The notes under the pieces were generated by a model. That model saw only the letters and a list, made by a program, of their open reading frames with translations. It ran no database searches and had not been told where the DNA came from. Below, one piece after another: positions 1-10,593 of a stretch of 64,000 bases of DNA. Made by a program: the position numbers and the translations under genes. Positions within the stretch are counted from its first letter, which is position 1. Every line of letters begins with the position of its first letter. Source of the DNA: an uncultured Paracoccaceae bacterium (GTDB lineage: Bacteria > Pseudomonadota > Alphaproteobacteria > Rhodobacterales > Rhodobacteraceae); NCBI GenBank assembly GCA_947493145.1, contig CANLPZ010000001.1, positions 1,206,501 through 1,270,500 of the forward strand. The letters run 5' to 3'.

Positions 1-249
1 GACGGAACAACATCTGTTGATAACTGGGCAATTGAAGGTTCTTACGACCTAGGCAATGGCCTAACAATCATGGCTGGTCTTGTCGATTCTGGCGAAGACA
101 CATACGTCGCTGGTGAATACGACCTAGGCGGCGGCGCAACTTTGTTGGTCTCTTATGCTGACGACGGCGACAACGATGACACATCTGATGAAATCGGTGA
201 TCCAGAGTACCAAGAAGGTGCTACAGTTGAAGTTTCTTTCGAATTCTAA
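1..249 (+). CDS. Porin, C-terminal fragment (partial at window edge)
   Basis: The reading frame is open from base 1 to a TAA at 247-249 and gives 82 residues of a protein whose start lies outside the window. The fragment alternates polar and hydrophobic residues, is rich in Gly and Asp, contains two similar strand pairs (YDLGNGLTIMAGL and YDLGGGATLLVSY) and ends in Phe. These are hallmarks of the last beta-strands of a Gram-negative outer-membrane porin; the terminal Phe is the usual recognition signal for the BAM machinery. By analogy with Rhodobacteraceae it is a general diffusion porin of the Rhodobacter type. A strong terminator follows directly. The substrate cannot be inferred from this fragment. 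Confidence 0.8.
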   Translation, partial: DGTTSVDNWAIEGSYDLGNGLTIMAGLVDSGEDTYVAGEYDLGGGATLLVSYADDGDNDDTSDEIGDPEYQEGATVEVSFEF

Positions 250-273
250 GTTGAATTTGAAAAGCTAAAGTTT

Positions 274-305
274 GGGCGGTCCTTTGGGCCGCCCTTTCTT
301 TTTGT
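274..305 (+). terminator. Rho-independent terminator of the porin gene
   Basis: A 9-bp stem (274-282 with 286-294, one G-T pair) with a TTT loop is followed by a T-rich run. It lies 25 bases after the porin stop codon. Confidence 0.85.
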
Positions 306-395
306 CTCGTCTTTCGCATTTGTGGCTTAACACTTGTTCGGCCCCGCCCGAGTGGTTACAAATGCCGTGAAAAGAACCGACTAGGGGAAGACCAA

Positions 396-878
396 GTGAA
401 TTCATTTGCACGCATCGGCATCGCATTTGCCGCAGCAGCAACGCTGACCGCATGTGGCGGGTCAGGTAGCCTTGGCAGCGGTTCCATCGGATCAAACCCA
501 ATCGGCAGCCTTTTTGGCGGTGGCGCAAACAAGGGCGGCGATGCCGTCGTCGAACAAGCGGCGCGTGTACGTGGCGCAGAAAACGTTGCTGTCAATCGGT
601 ACCTTTGGGCCGCGTCAATCGATGTTCTAAATTTCCTGCCGATCCAATCCGTCGACCCGTTCACCGGCGTTATTGTTACAGGGTTCGGAACACCACCTGG
701 TGGTGGAACCGCATATCGCGCAACAGTTTATATCACAGATCCAGCACTGGATGCCCGTTCTCTTAACGTTGCACTTGCGACCCGTCGCGGACCAGCAAGC
801 GTTGAAACACAACGCGCTGTCGAAGACGCAATTCTTAGCCGCGCGCGCCAGCTCCGCATCGCGGACGGCAAGCTCTAG
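396..878 (+). CDS. DUF3576 family lipoprotein
   Basis: A 160-residue protein with an N-terminal lipoprotein signal: positive N-end, an Ala-rich hydrophobic stretch and a lipobox ending in LTAC with Cys near residue 20. After a Gly/Ser linker (about 22-47) comes the DUF3576 domain, which in alphaproteobacteria is commonly found just upstream of leuS, as here. It is expected to be anchored to the outer membrane from the periplasmic side. The biochemical role of DUF3576 proteins is not known to me. A terminator separates it from leuS, so the two need not share a transcript. Confidence 0.85.
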   Translation: MNSFARIGIAFAAAATLTACGGSGSLGSGSIGSNPIGSLFGGGANKGGDAVVEQAARVRGAENVAVNRYLWAASIDVLNFLPIQSVDPFTGVIVTGFGTPPGGGTAYRATVYITDPALDARSLNVALATRRGPASVETQRAVEDAILSRARQLRIADGKL

Positions 879-906
879 CAAATCGCCCGAAAACACAGTA
901 TTGCAT

Positions 907-931
907 CGCCGGGCCTATTGCCCGGCGTTTT
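907..931 (+). terminator. Rho-independent terminator after the DUF3576 gene
   Basis: A perfect 8-bp GC stem (907-914 with 920-927), a 5-base loop and four T residues. It sits between the DUF3576 stop and the leuS start. Confidence 0.85.
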
Positions 932-949
932 CATTTCAAGGACCATCCA

Positions 950-3493
950 ATGTCGACCTATTCGCCAGCTCAGATCGAAGCCAAATGGCAAGAAGCTTGG
1001 GACAAAGCCGAAACTTTCAAAGCCGTCCGCAGTGACGACAAACCCAAGTATTACGTGCTTGAAATGTTCCCATATCCGTCCGGTCGGATTCACATGGGCC
1101 ATGTTCGAAACTACACAATGGGCGATGTGGTCGCGCGCTACAAATTGGCGACGGGCCACAACGTGTTGCACCCAATGGGGTGGGATGCGTTTGGCATGCC
1201 CGCAGAAAACGCGGCGATGGCAATTGGCGGCCATCCCAAAACATGGACCTATGACAACATCGCGGACATGCGTGGTCAGATGAAACCGTTGGGGCTTTCG
1301 ATTGATTGGTCGCGCGAGTTTGCAACATGTGATCCAGAATATTACGGTCAACAACAGGCGTTGTTCATCGATATGTTGGACAAGGGTTTGGTTTACCGCA
1401 AAAATGCTGTGGTAAACTGGGATCCGGTCGACATGACCGTATTGGCGAATGAACAAGTGATCGACGGCAAAGGGTGGCGCTCTGGCGCCGATGTAGAACG
1501 CCGCGAATTGACGCAATGGTTTTTTAAAATCAGCGATTATTCGGATGAATTGTTGAATGCGTTGGACACATTGGACAATTGGCCCGCCAAAGTGCGTTTG
1601 ATGCAATCGAATTGGATCGGAAAATCGCGCGGTCTGCAATTTGCGTTTTCGACCGTCGATGCCCCTGACGGATTTGACCGGATCGAAGTTTATACAACAC
1701 GCCCTGACACGTTAATGGGTGCGTCGTTTGTGGGTATTTCCCCCGATCACCCATTGGCCAAACAATTAGAAAAAACCAACCCAGAAATCGCCGCGTTCTG
1801 TGCAGAATGCCGCAAAGGCGGGACAACCGCCGAAGCGATCGAAAAAGCCGAAAAATTGGGTTTTGATACTGGGATTAAGGTGCGCCACCCGTTTGATACG
1901 GCTTGGGAATTACCGATCTATATCGCGAACTTTATTATGATGGATTACGGCACCGGCGCGATCTTCGGCTGCCCCGCCCACGACCAGCGCGATTTGGATT
2001 TTGCCCGGAAGTACAATTTGCCGGTCACGGATGTTTTTGTCGCTGAAAATGACAACGCCCCTGTCGAAAATACGGCCTTCGTTCCGGCAAAAACGGAAAA
2101 AGTGAAATGGGTCAAAGGATTTGCTGGTGATGAAATTCAAACCGGTGACCAAGCCATCGATGCCGCAGTTGATTTCTGCGAAGAAAACGGCGTCGGACAA
2201 GGCGTCACGAAATACCGTCTGCGCGACTGGGGGCTTTCCCGCCAACGGTATTGGGGTTGCCCGATCCCTGTTGTCCATTGTGATGATTGTGGTGTTGTCC
2301 CAGAGAAAAAAGAAAACCTACCCATCAAACTGCCAGATGATGTAAGTTTTGACATTCCTGGAAACCCGTTGGACCGTCACCCAACATGGCGTGATTGTGC
2401 CTGCCCGTCGTGTGGCAAACCTGCCAAGCGCGAAACCGATACGATGGATACGTTCGTCGACAGTTCATGGTACTATGCGCGGTTCACGTCACCGCGTGCT
2501 GACACGCCAACCGACATCGATGATGCGGCGTATTGGATGAACGTTGATCAATATATCGGCGGGATTGAACATGCGATTTTGCACCTTTTATACAGCCGCT
2601 TTTTTGCCCGCGCTATGAATATGACCGGCCATTTGCCGCAAGGGACCGAAGAACCCTTCAACGCATTGTTTACACAAGGCATGGTGACACACGAGATTTA
2701 TCAAACACGCGGCGAAAATGGGCGACCTGTTTATCACCTGCCGGAAGACGTGACCGACGGTAAATTGGCTGACGGGACAGAAGTTGAAATTATTCCTTCA
2801 GCTAAAATGTCGAAATCAAAGAAAAACGTTGTCGACCCGATGAATATCATTGCGGAATTTGGTGCGGATACTGCACGTTGGTTTGTCTTGTCTGACTCGC
2901 CTCCGGAACGTGATGTCGAATGGACGGCTTCGGGTGCTGAGGCTGCAAACAAACACCTGACACGGGTGTGGAATATGAGCGTGAAAATCGCAGCGCTTGA
3001 AACAGCAGACAATGATGCTGACAAGGATCTGTTGCGTGAGCTACATAAAACAATTCGCGACGTGACACTTGGCGTTGAAAGCTTTGGTTTCAATGCCTCG
3101 ATCGCAAAGCTTTATGGCTTTACCGCCGCGCTATCGAAATCCAAGGCCGGTGCGTCGGCACAGAAAACTGCGATCAAGGCGTTGGCGCAATTGATGTCAC
3201 CGATGACGCCGCATTTGGCCGAAGCGATATGGGAAGCACAAGGCGGCGAAGGTTTGATCGCAAATGCACCTTGGCCCGAAGTTGATGAGACAATGTTGGT
3301 CGAAGACAGCATCACCCTGCCGATCCAGATCAACGGCAAACGTCGGTCTGAAATCGCCGTTTCACCAGACGCATCGAAAGAAGAGGTTGAAAAACTGGCG
3401 CTAGCCGACGAAGCTGTGATCAGGTCTTTGGACGGGGCGACCCCGAAAAAGGTGATCGTGGTTCCAGGTCGGATTGTGAATGTCGTCGTTTAA
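950..3493 (+). CDS. leuS: Leucyl-tRNA synthetase
   Basis: This 847-residue class I aminoacyl-tRNA synthetase charges tRNA-Leu in the cytoplasm. The HIGH-type signature is HMGH at residues 48-51 and the second ATP-binding signature KMSKS is at 619-623. Between them lie the inserted editing domain (about 220-420) with a TTRPDT motif and a zinc-ribbon-like CxxC pair (HCDDCG and CPSCG, around 440-490). Length matches bacterial LeuRS. The last 14 bases overlap the start of lptE, so leuS, lptE and holA are probably cotranscribed, an arrangement common in Rhodobacterales. Confidence 0.98.
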   Translation: MSTYSPAQIEAKWQEAWDKAETFKAVRSDDKPKYYVLEMFPYPSGRIHMGHVRNYTMGDVVARYKLATGHNVLHPMGWDAFGMPAENAAMAIGGHPKTWTYDNIADMRGQMKPLGLSIDWSREFATCDPEYYGQQQALFIDMLDKGLVYRKNAVVNWDPVDMTVLANEQVIDGKGWRSGADVERRELTQWFFKISDYSDELLNALDTLDNWPAKVRLMQSNWIGKSRGLQFAFSTVDAPDGFDRIEVYTTRPDTLMGASFVGISPDHPLAKQLEKTNPEIAAFCAECRKGGTTAEAIEKAEKLGFDTGIKVRHPFDTAWELPIYIANFIMMDYGTGAIFGCPAHDQRDLDFARKYNLPVTDVFVAENDNAPVENTAFVPAKTEKVKWVKGFAGDEIQTGDQAIDAAVDFCEENGVGQGVTKYRLRDWGLSRQRYWGCPIPVVHCDDCGVVPEKKENLPIKLPDDVSFDIPGNPLDRHPTWRDCACPSCGKPAKRETDTMDTFVDSSWYYARFTSPRADTPTDIDDAAYWMNVDQYIGGIEHAILHLLYSRFFARAMNMTGHLPQGTEEPFNALFTQGMVTHEIYQTRGENGRPVYHLPEDVTDGKLADGTEVEIIPSAKMSKSKKNVVDPMNIIAEFGADTARWFVLSDSPPERDVEWTASGAEAANKHLTRVWNMSVKIAALETADNDADKDLLRELHKTIRDVTLGVESFGFNASIAKLYGFTAALSKSKAGASAQKTAIKALAQLMSPMTPHLAEAIWEAQGGEGLIANAPWPEVDETMLVEDSITLPIQINGKRRSEIAVSPDASKEEVEKLALADEAVIRSLDGATPKKVIVVPGRIVNVVV

Positions 3494-3968
3494 TCGCCGT
3501 TTTGTCGTATTTGGAACCGCATCCCTGTTGGCGGGGTGCGGGTTCGAACCCGCGTTTGGTCCAAATGGCACAGCCGAGGTGTTGCGCGGGCGGGTTATTG
3601 TCGATGACGCCGATACGCGCGACGAATTCACGCTGACCAAAGCGTTGGAGCGAAAACTTGGTCAGCCCGTCACCCCTGTATATGGTTTGTCGGTTTCCTT
3701 ACGTTTGACCAAGGACGGTTTGGCCATCACGCCGGACCAAGAAACCACACGGATCGATGTTTTGGGAACCGCGACCTATGCACTGCGCGACCTTCGAACC
3801 GCTGAGGTAATCGCGACTGGTAAAGTGGACAGTTTCACAGGGTACTCGGCAACAGGTACGACAGTCGCGACCTTAGCCGCCGAACGCGATGCATTTGAAC
3901 GGCTGACCGTCATTCTGGCCGATAAAATCATAACCCGTTTAATCGCTGTCTCGGACGGGCTTTTATGA
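3480..3968 (+). CDS. lptE: LPS assembly lipoprotein LptE
   Basis: A 162-residue lipoprotein with signal peptide and lipobox LLAGC (Cys20). The body ([10 protein letters not shown]... then [20 protein letters not shown]) has the typical alphaproteobacterial LptE pattern. LptE forms the plug of the LptD outer-membrane translocon that inserts lipopolysaccharide. The gene overlaps leuS by 14 bases and holA by four (ATGA), indicating translational coupling. Sequence similarity within the LptE family is low, so the call rests on the combination of lipobox, length and leuS-lptE-holA gene order. Confidence 0.9.
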   Translation: MSSFNRRFVVFGTASLLAGCGFEPAFGPNGTAEVLRGRVIVDDADTRDEFTLTKALERKLGQPVTPVYGLSVSLRLTKDGLAITPDQETTRIDVLGTATYALRDLRTAEVIATGKVDSFTGYSATGTTVATLAAERDAFERLTVILADKIITRLIAVSDGLL

Positions 3969-4987
3969 AGCTCAATACCCGTGACGCCGTAGCTTATTTC
4001 AACAAACCGGATCCAAACAAAACTGGGGTGCTGATTTACGGCGCGGATGCCATGCGTGTTGCAACCCGTCGCCAAGACGTTATTTCCGCTCTAATTGGGC
4101 CAAACGGCGAAGAAGAAATGCGACTCGCCCGTATGACCGCGGCTGAGCTACGCAAAGACAGTGCGATGCTTAATGATGCGATTAAAGCGCAAGGGTTTTT
4201 CCCAGGTCCGCGCGCGGCCTTTGTCGAAGATGCGAACGACAATGTTGCGGCAACCATCATTGCGGCGTTGGACGATTGGCAAATCGGTGACGCACAAATC
4301 ATTGTCACTGCGGGGCAACTTAAAGCGACGTCCAAAATTCGCAAAGCCTTCGAAACGCACCCAAACGCCTACGCTGTCGGCATATACGATGATCCACCAT
4401 CGCGCGAAGAAATCGAGACGACATTAACCAAAGCAGGAATTTCGCCTCCCGATCGCGATGCCATGGCTGATTTAACAATGCTTGCTCGCGAACTCGATCC
4501 TGGTGATTTTCGACAAACCGTCGAAAAAATCGCACTTTATAAAATCGGCGATGCGTCACCGCTCACCAGTGCCGACATCGATGCCTGTGCGCCAACATCG
4601 ACAGAAGCCGAACTTGATGACGTGTTAAACATTGTGGCCGAAGGTCGCGCCCAAGAAATCGGACCGATGATGCGGCGTTTGGAATCGCAAGGATTGAACC
4701 CAGTTACGCTTTGCATCAGTGCGATGCGGCATTTTCGAACGCTTCATGCGGCTTGTTCTGATCCCAGCGGCCCAGCGGCTGGCATAGGTCGCGTGCGGCC
4801 ACCTGTGTTTGGTCCTCGGCGTGATCGCATGCTTCGTCAGGCCCAAGGTTGGGGTATGCATCGTTTGGAGCAGGCCTTGGCCCTGCTAACTGACACGGAC
4901 CTTCAACTGCGATCATCTGCCAAAGCGCCCCAAATGGCTTTGGTGGAACGTATGCTAATTCGCTTGGCAATGATGGGCCGTCGTTAG
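3965..4987 (+). CDS. holA: DNA polymerase III delta subunit
   Basis: This 340-residue protein is the delta subunit of the clamp loader, which opens the beta sliding clamp. The N-terminal domain begins with YFNKPDPNKTGVLIYGADAM, the usual HolA pattern, and the C-terminal collar region contains LESQGLNPVTLCISAMRHFR and a terminal LALLTDTDLQLRSS segment typical of the family. Length is as expected. It shares the ATGA overlap with lptE and meets the next, convergent gene with a four-base overlap at the stop codons. Confidence 0.95.
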   Translation: MKLNTRDAVAYFNKPDPNKTGVLIYGADAMRVATRRQDVISALIGPNGEEEMRLARMTAAELRKDSAMLNDAIKAQGFFPGPRAAFVEDANDNVAATIIAALDDWQIGDAQIIVTAGQLKATSKIRKAFETHPNAYAVGIYDDPPSREEIETTLTKAGISPPDRDAMADLTMLARELDPGDFRQTVEKIALYKIGDASPLTSADIDACAPTSTEAELDDVLNIVAEGRAQEIGPMMRRLESQGLNPVTLCISAMRHFRTLHAACSDPSGPAAGIGRVRPPVFGPRRDRMLRQAQGWGMHRLEQALALLTDTDLQLRSSAKAPQMALVERMLIRLAMMGRR

Positions 4988-6156
4988 GAATTCAACAGCT
5001 TTAGCGCCGCCGCCCCTGCATGGCGACCCGTTGCGAAACAACCCGTCAATAGATACCCACCGGTTGGCGCATCCCAATCAAGCATTTCGCCAGCGCAAAA
5101 CACATTTGCGCCTTTGATACGCAGGTCGTCATCCAAAGATGCCCAATCAACACCGCCAGCGGTGGAAATTGCTTCGTCGATCGGACGGCTGCCCGCAATT
5201 GGTAGTTCTAAAGATTTGAACGGAAGCTTAGAAAGGTCAGCCGGAAACGGACGACAAATTTCGTTCAATAATGCGATCTTTACACGGCTCAACTTCAAAC
5301 GCTTTCGCAAAAAATTACTCACGCTGTTTTTGCCACGTGGCGCGCGCAGTGCGTTTTGAATTTCTCGCTGGTTCATGTTCGGCAGTAAATCAATGGACAA
5401 CGCAGCACCGTCGCGCACCGCTGCCGAAACCGCATAAATTGCGCTTCCTTCGACGCCCGTTTTGGAAACCACAAATTCGCCTTGTAACTTTTGATCACCT
5501 GCCCGCAAGATTGCTGGTTTCACGGGGTCCCCGAAAACGGGTTCCATATGGGTCGACCAATGAACGTTGAATCCCATGTTCGACGGACGAAACGGCATTA
5601 CTCTCGCCCCAAGGCGTTCCAATATTTCGACCCATTTTGCATCCGATCCGAGGCGTGCCCAACTGGCACCGCCCAGTGCTAAGACTATAGCTTTGGCCGA
5701 AATCGTTACGGCACCATCAGGCGTATCAAATTCCGCTGAATCAGGTTTCAAGGCAACCAACCTATGTCGCGTAAACCGCTGCACGCCCATCGCGTCCAAC
5801 CGTGTCAGCCACGCGCGAAGCAAAGGCGAAGCTTTCATCGCGGTTGGAAACACCCGACCTGACGAGCCGGTAAAGACGTCCTGCCCCAAGCCCCTCGCCC
5901 AGTCTTCAACAGTTTTGTTGTGATACGTTGCAACGATATCTCGTATCAGATCTGGCCCACGAAATGCCGCGAGAAACGTCGCGAGAGGTTCGCTTTTTGT
6001 GAGGTTTAGTCCCGACTTTCCAGCCATCAGAAACTTGCGTCCAACCGATGGCATCGCATCGCACACCGCAACCTTTGCACCTTTGGCTGCCATGGTTTCT
6101 GCAGCCATCAAACCTGCTGGACCTGCCCCAACAATAACTGCATCAAATTGCATCAC
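4984..6156 (-). CDS. HI0933/BaiN-like FAD-dependent oxidoreductase (TIGR03862 type)
   Basis: A 390-residue flavoprotein. The N-terminal Rossmann motif GAGPAGL (residues 10-16) binds the ADP part of FAD and is followed by an acidic strand end (VAVCD). A second FAD-contact region lies at the C-terminus (GANVFCAGEMLDWDAPTGGY then LLTGCFATGRHAG), the signature of the HI0933/YhiN/BaiN group. The substrate is not known for this subgroup. It overlaps the MscS-type gene upstream by four bases, so both are probably translated from one message, and its 3' end overlaps holA tail to tail. Confidence 0.88.
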   Translation of the reverse strand: MMQFDAVIVGAGPAGLMAAETMAAKGAKVAVCDAMPSVGRKFLMAGKSGLNLTKSEPLATFLAAFRGPDLIRDIVATYHNKTVEDWARGLGQDVFTGSSGRVFPTAMKASPLLRAWLTRLDAMGVQRFTRHRLVALKPDSAEFDTPDGAVTISAKAIVLALGGASWARLGSDAKWVEILERLGARVMPFRPSNMGFNVHWSTHMEPVFGDPVKPAILRAGDQKLQGEFVVSKTGVEGSAIYAVSAAVRDGAALSIDLLPNMNQREIQNALRAPRGKNSVSNFLRKRLKLSRVKIALLNEICRPFPADLSKLPFKSLELPIAGSRPIDEAISTAGGVDWASLDDDLRIKGANVFCAGEMLDWDAPTGGYLLTGCFATGRHAGAAALKLLNS

Positions 6157-7472
6157 TCAGGCTTTTCGCCCTTAAATTCGACAACACGATGTGGATAAGG
6201 AATTTCGATACCATTATCTTTCAGCGCATTCCAAATCAGGAACAAAACATCGGACGTGTATTTGTTCGCCCCATCGTCGATGCCGTTGACCCAAAACTCC
6301 ACTGCAAAATCTATTCCGCTTTCGCCAAAACCGCGCAATTCACAGTCAGGTGGGAACGGTTTATCTAACACTTCGGGGTGTTTTGCCACGGCCTGTTCCA
6401 CAATGTCAGGCAACACATTGATGTCAGTGTTATAGCTGACGGAAAACGGTGCTTCGTATCGGTTCGCAGACCCACTGTCTGAATAGTTCACGACGCGCGT
6501 GGTAATAAAGTCTTCGTTCGGAACAACGATCCAGCGCCCGTCATATGTTTCCAAAATCGCGGCGCGTGCTGTCATTTTGACGATTGTACCTGCTTCGCCA
6601 CCATCGAGTTCAACATAGTCCCCAACCGTTGCTTGGCCTTCCAGCAGCAAGATAACACCAGAGATAAAGTTGGACGCAATTTTTTGCAGGCCAAAACCAA
6701 GACCAACACCAATTGCACCACCCAGAACAGCAAGCGCCGACAGGTTGATACCCATAATGTTCATCAACAAAAGGAACGCGACAGCAAAGATCGAAAACTC
6801 AACCGCTTTAGCCGCCAACTGACGCACCGAAGGCTGCATCGCCTCTTGTTTCTGAATAAACGTAGCCGATTGATCATTCGACCAACGCCCAAGCCAGAAC
6901 AAGATGCTGCCGGCGATGACACCGCGAACCAAGGCCATAATTGAAAAGCTAATATTCCCTAAGCTGATGGTTGCTGCGTTCAGCTGAGTAATCACCAAAT
7001 CGAGCAATCCAACAGTATACAAAGCTGCAATTGGAATAAGAACGTATTTCCCAAGCAGTTTCAGGAACGGATCGCGAATGATTTGATGAACCAGCGCGCG
7101 CGCGGCAAGGAACAAGAAAACACGTTTCCCAAACGCAATGACTGCGCCACTGTCAAAGATTGACCGAACGATCTGTTCGCCAATGGCCGTAAAGACATAA
7201 GCAAAAAGCGGCAACAATAACGGAATGAATTGTAGGACAAATCTGCGCGCGTTTGCGATTGGCCCTTCGGCACCTTCCGCTGGTGACAGCAAACGTTGCA
7301 AAACAGGCGCCACACGACGCGTGACCAACACAGCGACACCGTAAGCGACCAACAGTAAAGCAAATTGCGACCATGCTTCTGGGCTTAGCAACCACGATTT
7401 TGCAAGATCCCAACCTTGTTCCACATAGCCTAGCGCGGTTTGCACAATTGGGGGTAAATCGGTCGTTTCCAT
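6153..7472 (-). CDS. MscS-family mechanosensitive ion channel
   Basis: A 439-residue inner-membrane protein. After a short N-terminal part there are about five to six hydrophobic helices between residues 25 and 260, the last being the Gly/Ala-rich pore helix (LSALAVLGGAIGVGLGFGLQ) that defines MscS. The soluble beta-domain follows (VGDYVELDGGEAGTIVKMTARAA, then VVPNEDFITTRVVNYS). MscS-like channels release osmolytes when the membrane is stretched. The extra N-terminal helices make it larger than E. coli MscS. It overlaps the downstream flavoprotein gene by four bases. Confidence 0.93.
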   Translation of the reverse strand: METTDLPPIVQTALGYVEQGWDLAKSWLLSPEAWSQFALLLVAYGVAVLVTRRVAPVLQRLLSPAEGAEGPIANARRFVLQFIPLLLPLFAYVFTAIGEQIVRSIFDSGAVIAFGKRVFLFLAARALVHQIIRDPFLKLLGKYVLIPIAALYTVGLLDLVITQLNAATISLGNISFSIMALVRGVIAGSILFWLGRWSNDQSATFIQKQEAMQPSVRQLAAKAVEFSIFAVAFLLLMNIMGINLSALAVLGGAIGVGLGFGLQKIASNFISGVILLLEGQATVGDYVELDGGEAGTIVKMTARAAILETYDGRWIVVPNEDFITTRVVNYSDSGSANRYEAPFSVSYNTDINVLPDIVEQAVAKHPEVLDKPFPPDCELRGFGESGIDFAVEFWVNGIDDGANKYTSDVLFLIWNALKDNGIEIPYPHRVVEFKGEKPE

Positions 7473-7536
7473 AGAAATCTCAGTGCTGACAGTTTTGGTG
7501 AACCCTAACTCGCAGCGATGTAAAACCCAATAGGCG

Positions 7537-8145
7537 TTACGACCGAATGGCCGACTTTAACGCAAAGACATGCGCTGAATCTGCTTTAACGACATTGGCG
7601 CATAATTCCTGTGCAGATGACAGTATGTCATCCTCATACACCAAATCGAACAAACCCAAGGTTTGCGCGGTCGCCGCTGTTAACCGTTCGCCGGCGACCA
7701 AAACCAATTTTGTGCGTGCTTCGCCAATCAATTTAACCATATCAATCACATGCGGCGGTTGGGGCATATACCCAAGCTTCACGACAGGGTAAAAGTAATT
7801 TGCAGAGGCGACTGCAACACGCACATCACAAGCCAAAATCAAACCTGCGGCACCCCCTGCTGCCGTTCCGTTTAATGCGGCAACGGTAAAGCCGCGGCAG
7901 GCATGGATTGCGTCGGCAAGCTCTTGCCACACAGCGTCAGTGGCCAGTCCCGCTTTTGCAGCCCTTAAGTCAGCGCCCGCGGAAAAGACCGTTCCAGTTC
8001 CAGTCAATATTACAGACGCGGCATCACGTGCGTTGTCGAAGGCAGTGACCAATTGAATCAACATGTCCTTCGTCAATGCATTCGCTTTGTCTGGGCGATT
8101 AATCGTAATGATACGATTATCTAAACTGCCCGTAACATCAATCAA
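7537..8145 (-). CDS. Enoyl-CoA hydratase/isomerase family protein (short)
   Basis: A 202-residue crotonase-fold protein, clearly shorter than the usual 255-270. It keeps the CoA-binding turn FSAGADLRAAKAG and the oxyanion-hole segment LNGTAAGGAAGLILACDVRV. The usual catalytic Glu positions are not obvious (the second loop reads ANYFYPVVKLGYMPQ), so whether it is a hydratase, isomerase or other crotonase-type enzyme is open. It overlaps the upstream SDR gene by four bases (start within the SDR stop), suggesting a shared pathway on an acyl-CoA substrate. Confidence 0.85.
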   Translation of the reverse strand: MIDVTGSLDNRIITINRPDKANALTKDMLIQLVTAFDNARDAASVILTGTGTVFSAGADLRAAKAGLATDAVWQELADAIHACRGFTVAALNGTAAGGAAGLILACDVRVAVASANYFYPVVKLGYMPQPPHVIDMVKLIGEARTKLVLVAGERLTAATAQTLGLFDLVYEDDILSSAQELCANVVKADSAHVFALKSAIRS

Positions 8146-8903
8146 ACCAAACCTACCGCGTGACGGATGTTTTCATCACGAAGCGAAATGTCACCGCCCA
8201 AAAAAGGATCAGCGTCAGCGCCACACATCCAAACCAATGCTTTGGCAGGCCAATCCGCAGGAATGTGAACATCCCAAGGAATTTGGCTCACAGGATTAAT
8301 TCCGCTCGCAGCGATTTCGCGTTGCATTTGGGTGGCAACTGTTCCGGGTGACAAGCCCAGCGCACGAATGCCATTTTCTGCTTCTTCCTTGTGCAACATT
8401 TGGGTCATCATCAACGCGCCGGCCTTGGACGAACAATAATGGCTCCATCCTTCGATGGCGTTCGTCGCGGCGCCGGAACTAATGGTTATAATTGTGCCAC
8501 CGCCGTTGGCTTTCATCACCGGTAAAACGGCACGCATTCCGTAAAAAACACCCTTCAGATTAATATCAATAACCTTTCCCCATTCGTTGGGATCCGCATC
8601 GGCCATGCGTGAAATCGGATCAATCACACCGGCGTTTCCGATAAACACATCTACCCCACCGAAACGGTCAACGGTTGTATCAACTGCGGTTTTCAACTGG
8701 TCGAATTCCGCGACGTCGCATTCGATCGCGATCGCATTATCACCCAGCTCCGCTGCCAAGCCATCAATCGCATTCTTGCTTCGCGCCAAAAGCGCAACAT
8801 TCGCTCCTGAGGTGATAAATTCTCGCGCTGTATCGGCGCCGATTCCTCGGCTCGCACCGGTTATGATTACAGTTTGTCCTGCTAGATCCACAATTCCACC
8901 CAT
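8142..8903 (-). CDS. SDR family NAD(P)-dependent oxidoreductase
   Basis: A 253-residue classical short-chain dehydrogenase. The cofactor motif is TGASRGIG at residues 15-22, the NAG motif lies in FIGNAGVIDP, and the active site shows the Ser of SSGAA followed by the YxxxK pair in SHYCSSKAG. Substrate cannot be inferred from sequence. Translationally coupled to the crotonase-family gene downstream, so a 3-hydroxyacyl-type substrate is possible but inferred only from context. Confidence 0.9.
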   Translation of the reverse strand: MGGIVDLAGQTVIITGASRGIGADTAREFITSGANVALLARSKNAIDGLAAELGDNAIAIECDVAEFDQLKTAVDTTVDRFGGVDVFIGNAGVIDPISRMADADPNEWGKVIDINLKGVFYGMRAVLPVMKANGGGTIITISSGAATNAIEGWSHYCSSKAGALMMTQMLHKEEAENGIRALGLSPGTVATQMQREIAASGINPVSQIPWDVHIPADWPAKALVWMCGADADPFLGGDISLRDENIRHAVGLV

Positions 8904-8993
8904 TATCTCTTTAAGGATTTACATTTCGTGCTTAGTTTACCGTAAATGTAAAATTAAGAAATCCAATGACCCATTTCAATCAGGGGGAGAAAC

Positions 8994-10502
8994 ATGACTT
9001 TCAATAAATTTGGGTATGTGACAGCGACAGCCTGTTTATTGTCGACGACAGCAATGGCCGATGTAAGCCCCCAAGATGTTTGGGACCAATGGCAATCAAT
9101 GATGATCCTTTATGGCGAAGACAAAGTCACCATCGGGAATGAAGAGTTTCAAAACGGCACCCTGACGATTTCGAACATTGTGTTCAATTCCAACGACGAC
9201 AATATCGATGTGAACTTCGCGGTACCGGAAATTCAATTCAAAGATTTGGGCAACGGAACGGTCGCGGTTACTATGACCGAAGAATTGCCAATCAACGTCG
9301 AAGAACAACGTTTCGATGGGGTAACGTCCTCTGTCAAAATGATGATCACACAAAATCAAATGTCGCTGATTGCTTCAGGAACACCTGACGAAATCGACTA
9401 TGCACTTTTGGCAAAGTCTTACGGTTTTGATATCACTTCAATCCAAGAAAACGGCGAAGAAATTCCGGTAAACGTCAACCTGACACTTAACAATGTCAAC
9501 GGAAACTATCTGGTCAAAAACGTCGGTGGGAAAGAGATCACCTATGCACTTAATTCCGACGAATTGAATTACGTTGTCGCGGCAACAGACCCAATCGAAG
9601 GCGCCGATTTCAACGTTTCAGGGTCTATTACAGGATTGTCAGCTAAGGCAGATGCGACGTTACCAGAAGGTATGACAGCCGATTTCACAAACCCGTTTGC
9701 ATCAGGAATGACAAGCGACGCGTTGTATGAATACGAGACATCGAATGTGACGTTCGAAATGACCGACGGAACGTCATCCATAACTGCAAACGGTTCGGAC
9801 AAAGGTGGGTTTCTTTCGGCGAAAATGACCCCTGCTGGATTGTCATATGAAACCGAAGGCCGAGATGCCGCATTAAGCATTCAAACAACAGATTTTCCGT
9901 TTCCCATCGATGTTGCGTTTGAAAAGATCGGCTTTGGGTTGGAAATGCCTTTGACAAAATCTGACGAGGCTGCCCCATTTGGCACCAAAATCAATCTTTC
10001 AAATTTCACTGTTTCAAACGGCGTTTGGAACTTGTTTGATCCGGGCGAAATTCTTCCACGTGATCCCGCGACGTTGTTGATTGATCTGGCGGGAAGCGGC
10101 AAATGGAATTTCGACTTGATGGATCCTGAACAAGCCGCAGCAGTGGAAAATTCTGACGAGTTCCCAGGTGAAATCGAGACCCTAAATTTGAATGCGCTCA
10201 CACTTGCAGCTGCTGGCGCAGTTGTTTCGGGCGAAGGGGCGTTTACGTTCGACAACACCGATTTGACAACGTTTGACGGGATGCCGCGCCCAACAGGTGA
10301 AGTGAATTTGGAAGCAACCGGCGTAAATGGCTTAATCGACAAACTGGTTACGATGGGTTTACTCCCGCAAGAACAGGCGATTGGTGCGCGCATGATGCTG
10401 GGGTTATTTACGGATGCGTCAGAAACAGAAGACAAGCTAACATCAAAGCTTGAAGTAACAGAAGACGGTCAAGTCACAGCCAACGGGCAACGGCTACGTT
10501 AA
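8994..10502 (+). CDS. DUF2125-like secreted protein
   Basis: A 502-residue protein with a clear signal peptide cleaved after AMA (about residue 22). The mature part is almost entirely beta-strand-like, rich in Asn, Asp and Thr, with repeated short segments such as VNVNLTLNNVNGNYLV and LSAKADATLPEGM. Length and pattern fit the long DUF2125-type proteins of Rhodobacteraceae, which have no established function. It is likely periplasmic or associated with the outer membrane. It stands alone: its own start with a GGGGGAG ribosome binding site and a hairpin directly after its stop. Confidence 0.65.
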   Translation: MTFNKFGYVTATACLLSTTAMADVSPQDVWDQWQSMMILYGEDKVTIGNEEFQNGTLTISNIVFNSNDDNIDVNFAVPEIQFKDLGNGTVAVTMTEELPINVEEQRFDGVTSSVKMMITQNQMSLIASGTPDEIDYALLAKSYGFDITSIQENGEEIPVNVNLTLNNVNGNYLVKNVGGKEITYALNSDELNYVVAATDPIEGADFNVSGSITGLSAKADATLPEGMTADFTNPFASGMTSDALYEYETSNVTFEMTDGTSSITANGSDKGGFLSAKMTPAGLSYETEGRDAALSIQTTDFPFPIDVAFEKIGFGLEMPLTKSDEAAPFGTKINLSNFTVSNGVWNLFDPGEILPRDPATLLIDLAGSGKWNFDLMDPEQAAAVENSDEFPGEIETLNLNALTLAAAGAVVSGEGAFTFDNTDLTTFDGMPRPTGEVNLEATGVNGLIDKLVTMGLLPQEQAIGARMMLGLFTDASETEDKLTSKLEVTEDGQVTANGQRLR

Positions 10503-10509
10503 AATGAAA

Positions 10510-10542
10510 GGCCGGTGCCGGTTTGTCCGGTGTCGGCCCTTG
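10510..10542 (+). terminator. Probable terminator after the DUF2125-like gene
   Basis: A 12-bp stem with three G-T pairs (10510-10521 with 10527-10538) and a 5-base loop begins seven bases after the stop. The following T-run is weak, so termination may be partial. Confidence 0.55.
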
Positions 10543-10593
10543 TCAGTTTCGATCACACGGACTAGCTGTGAAGGCATATGAAAAAGGTGTGAC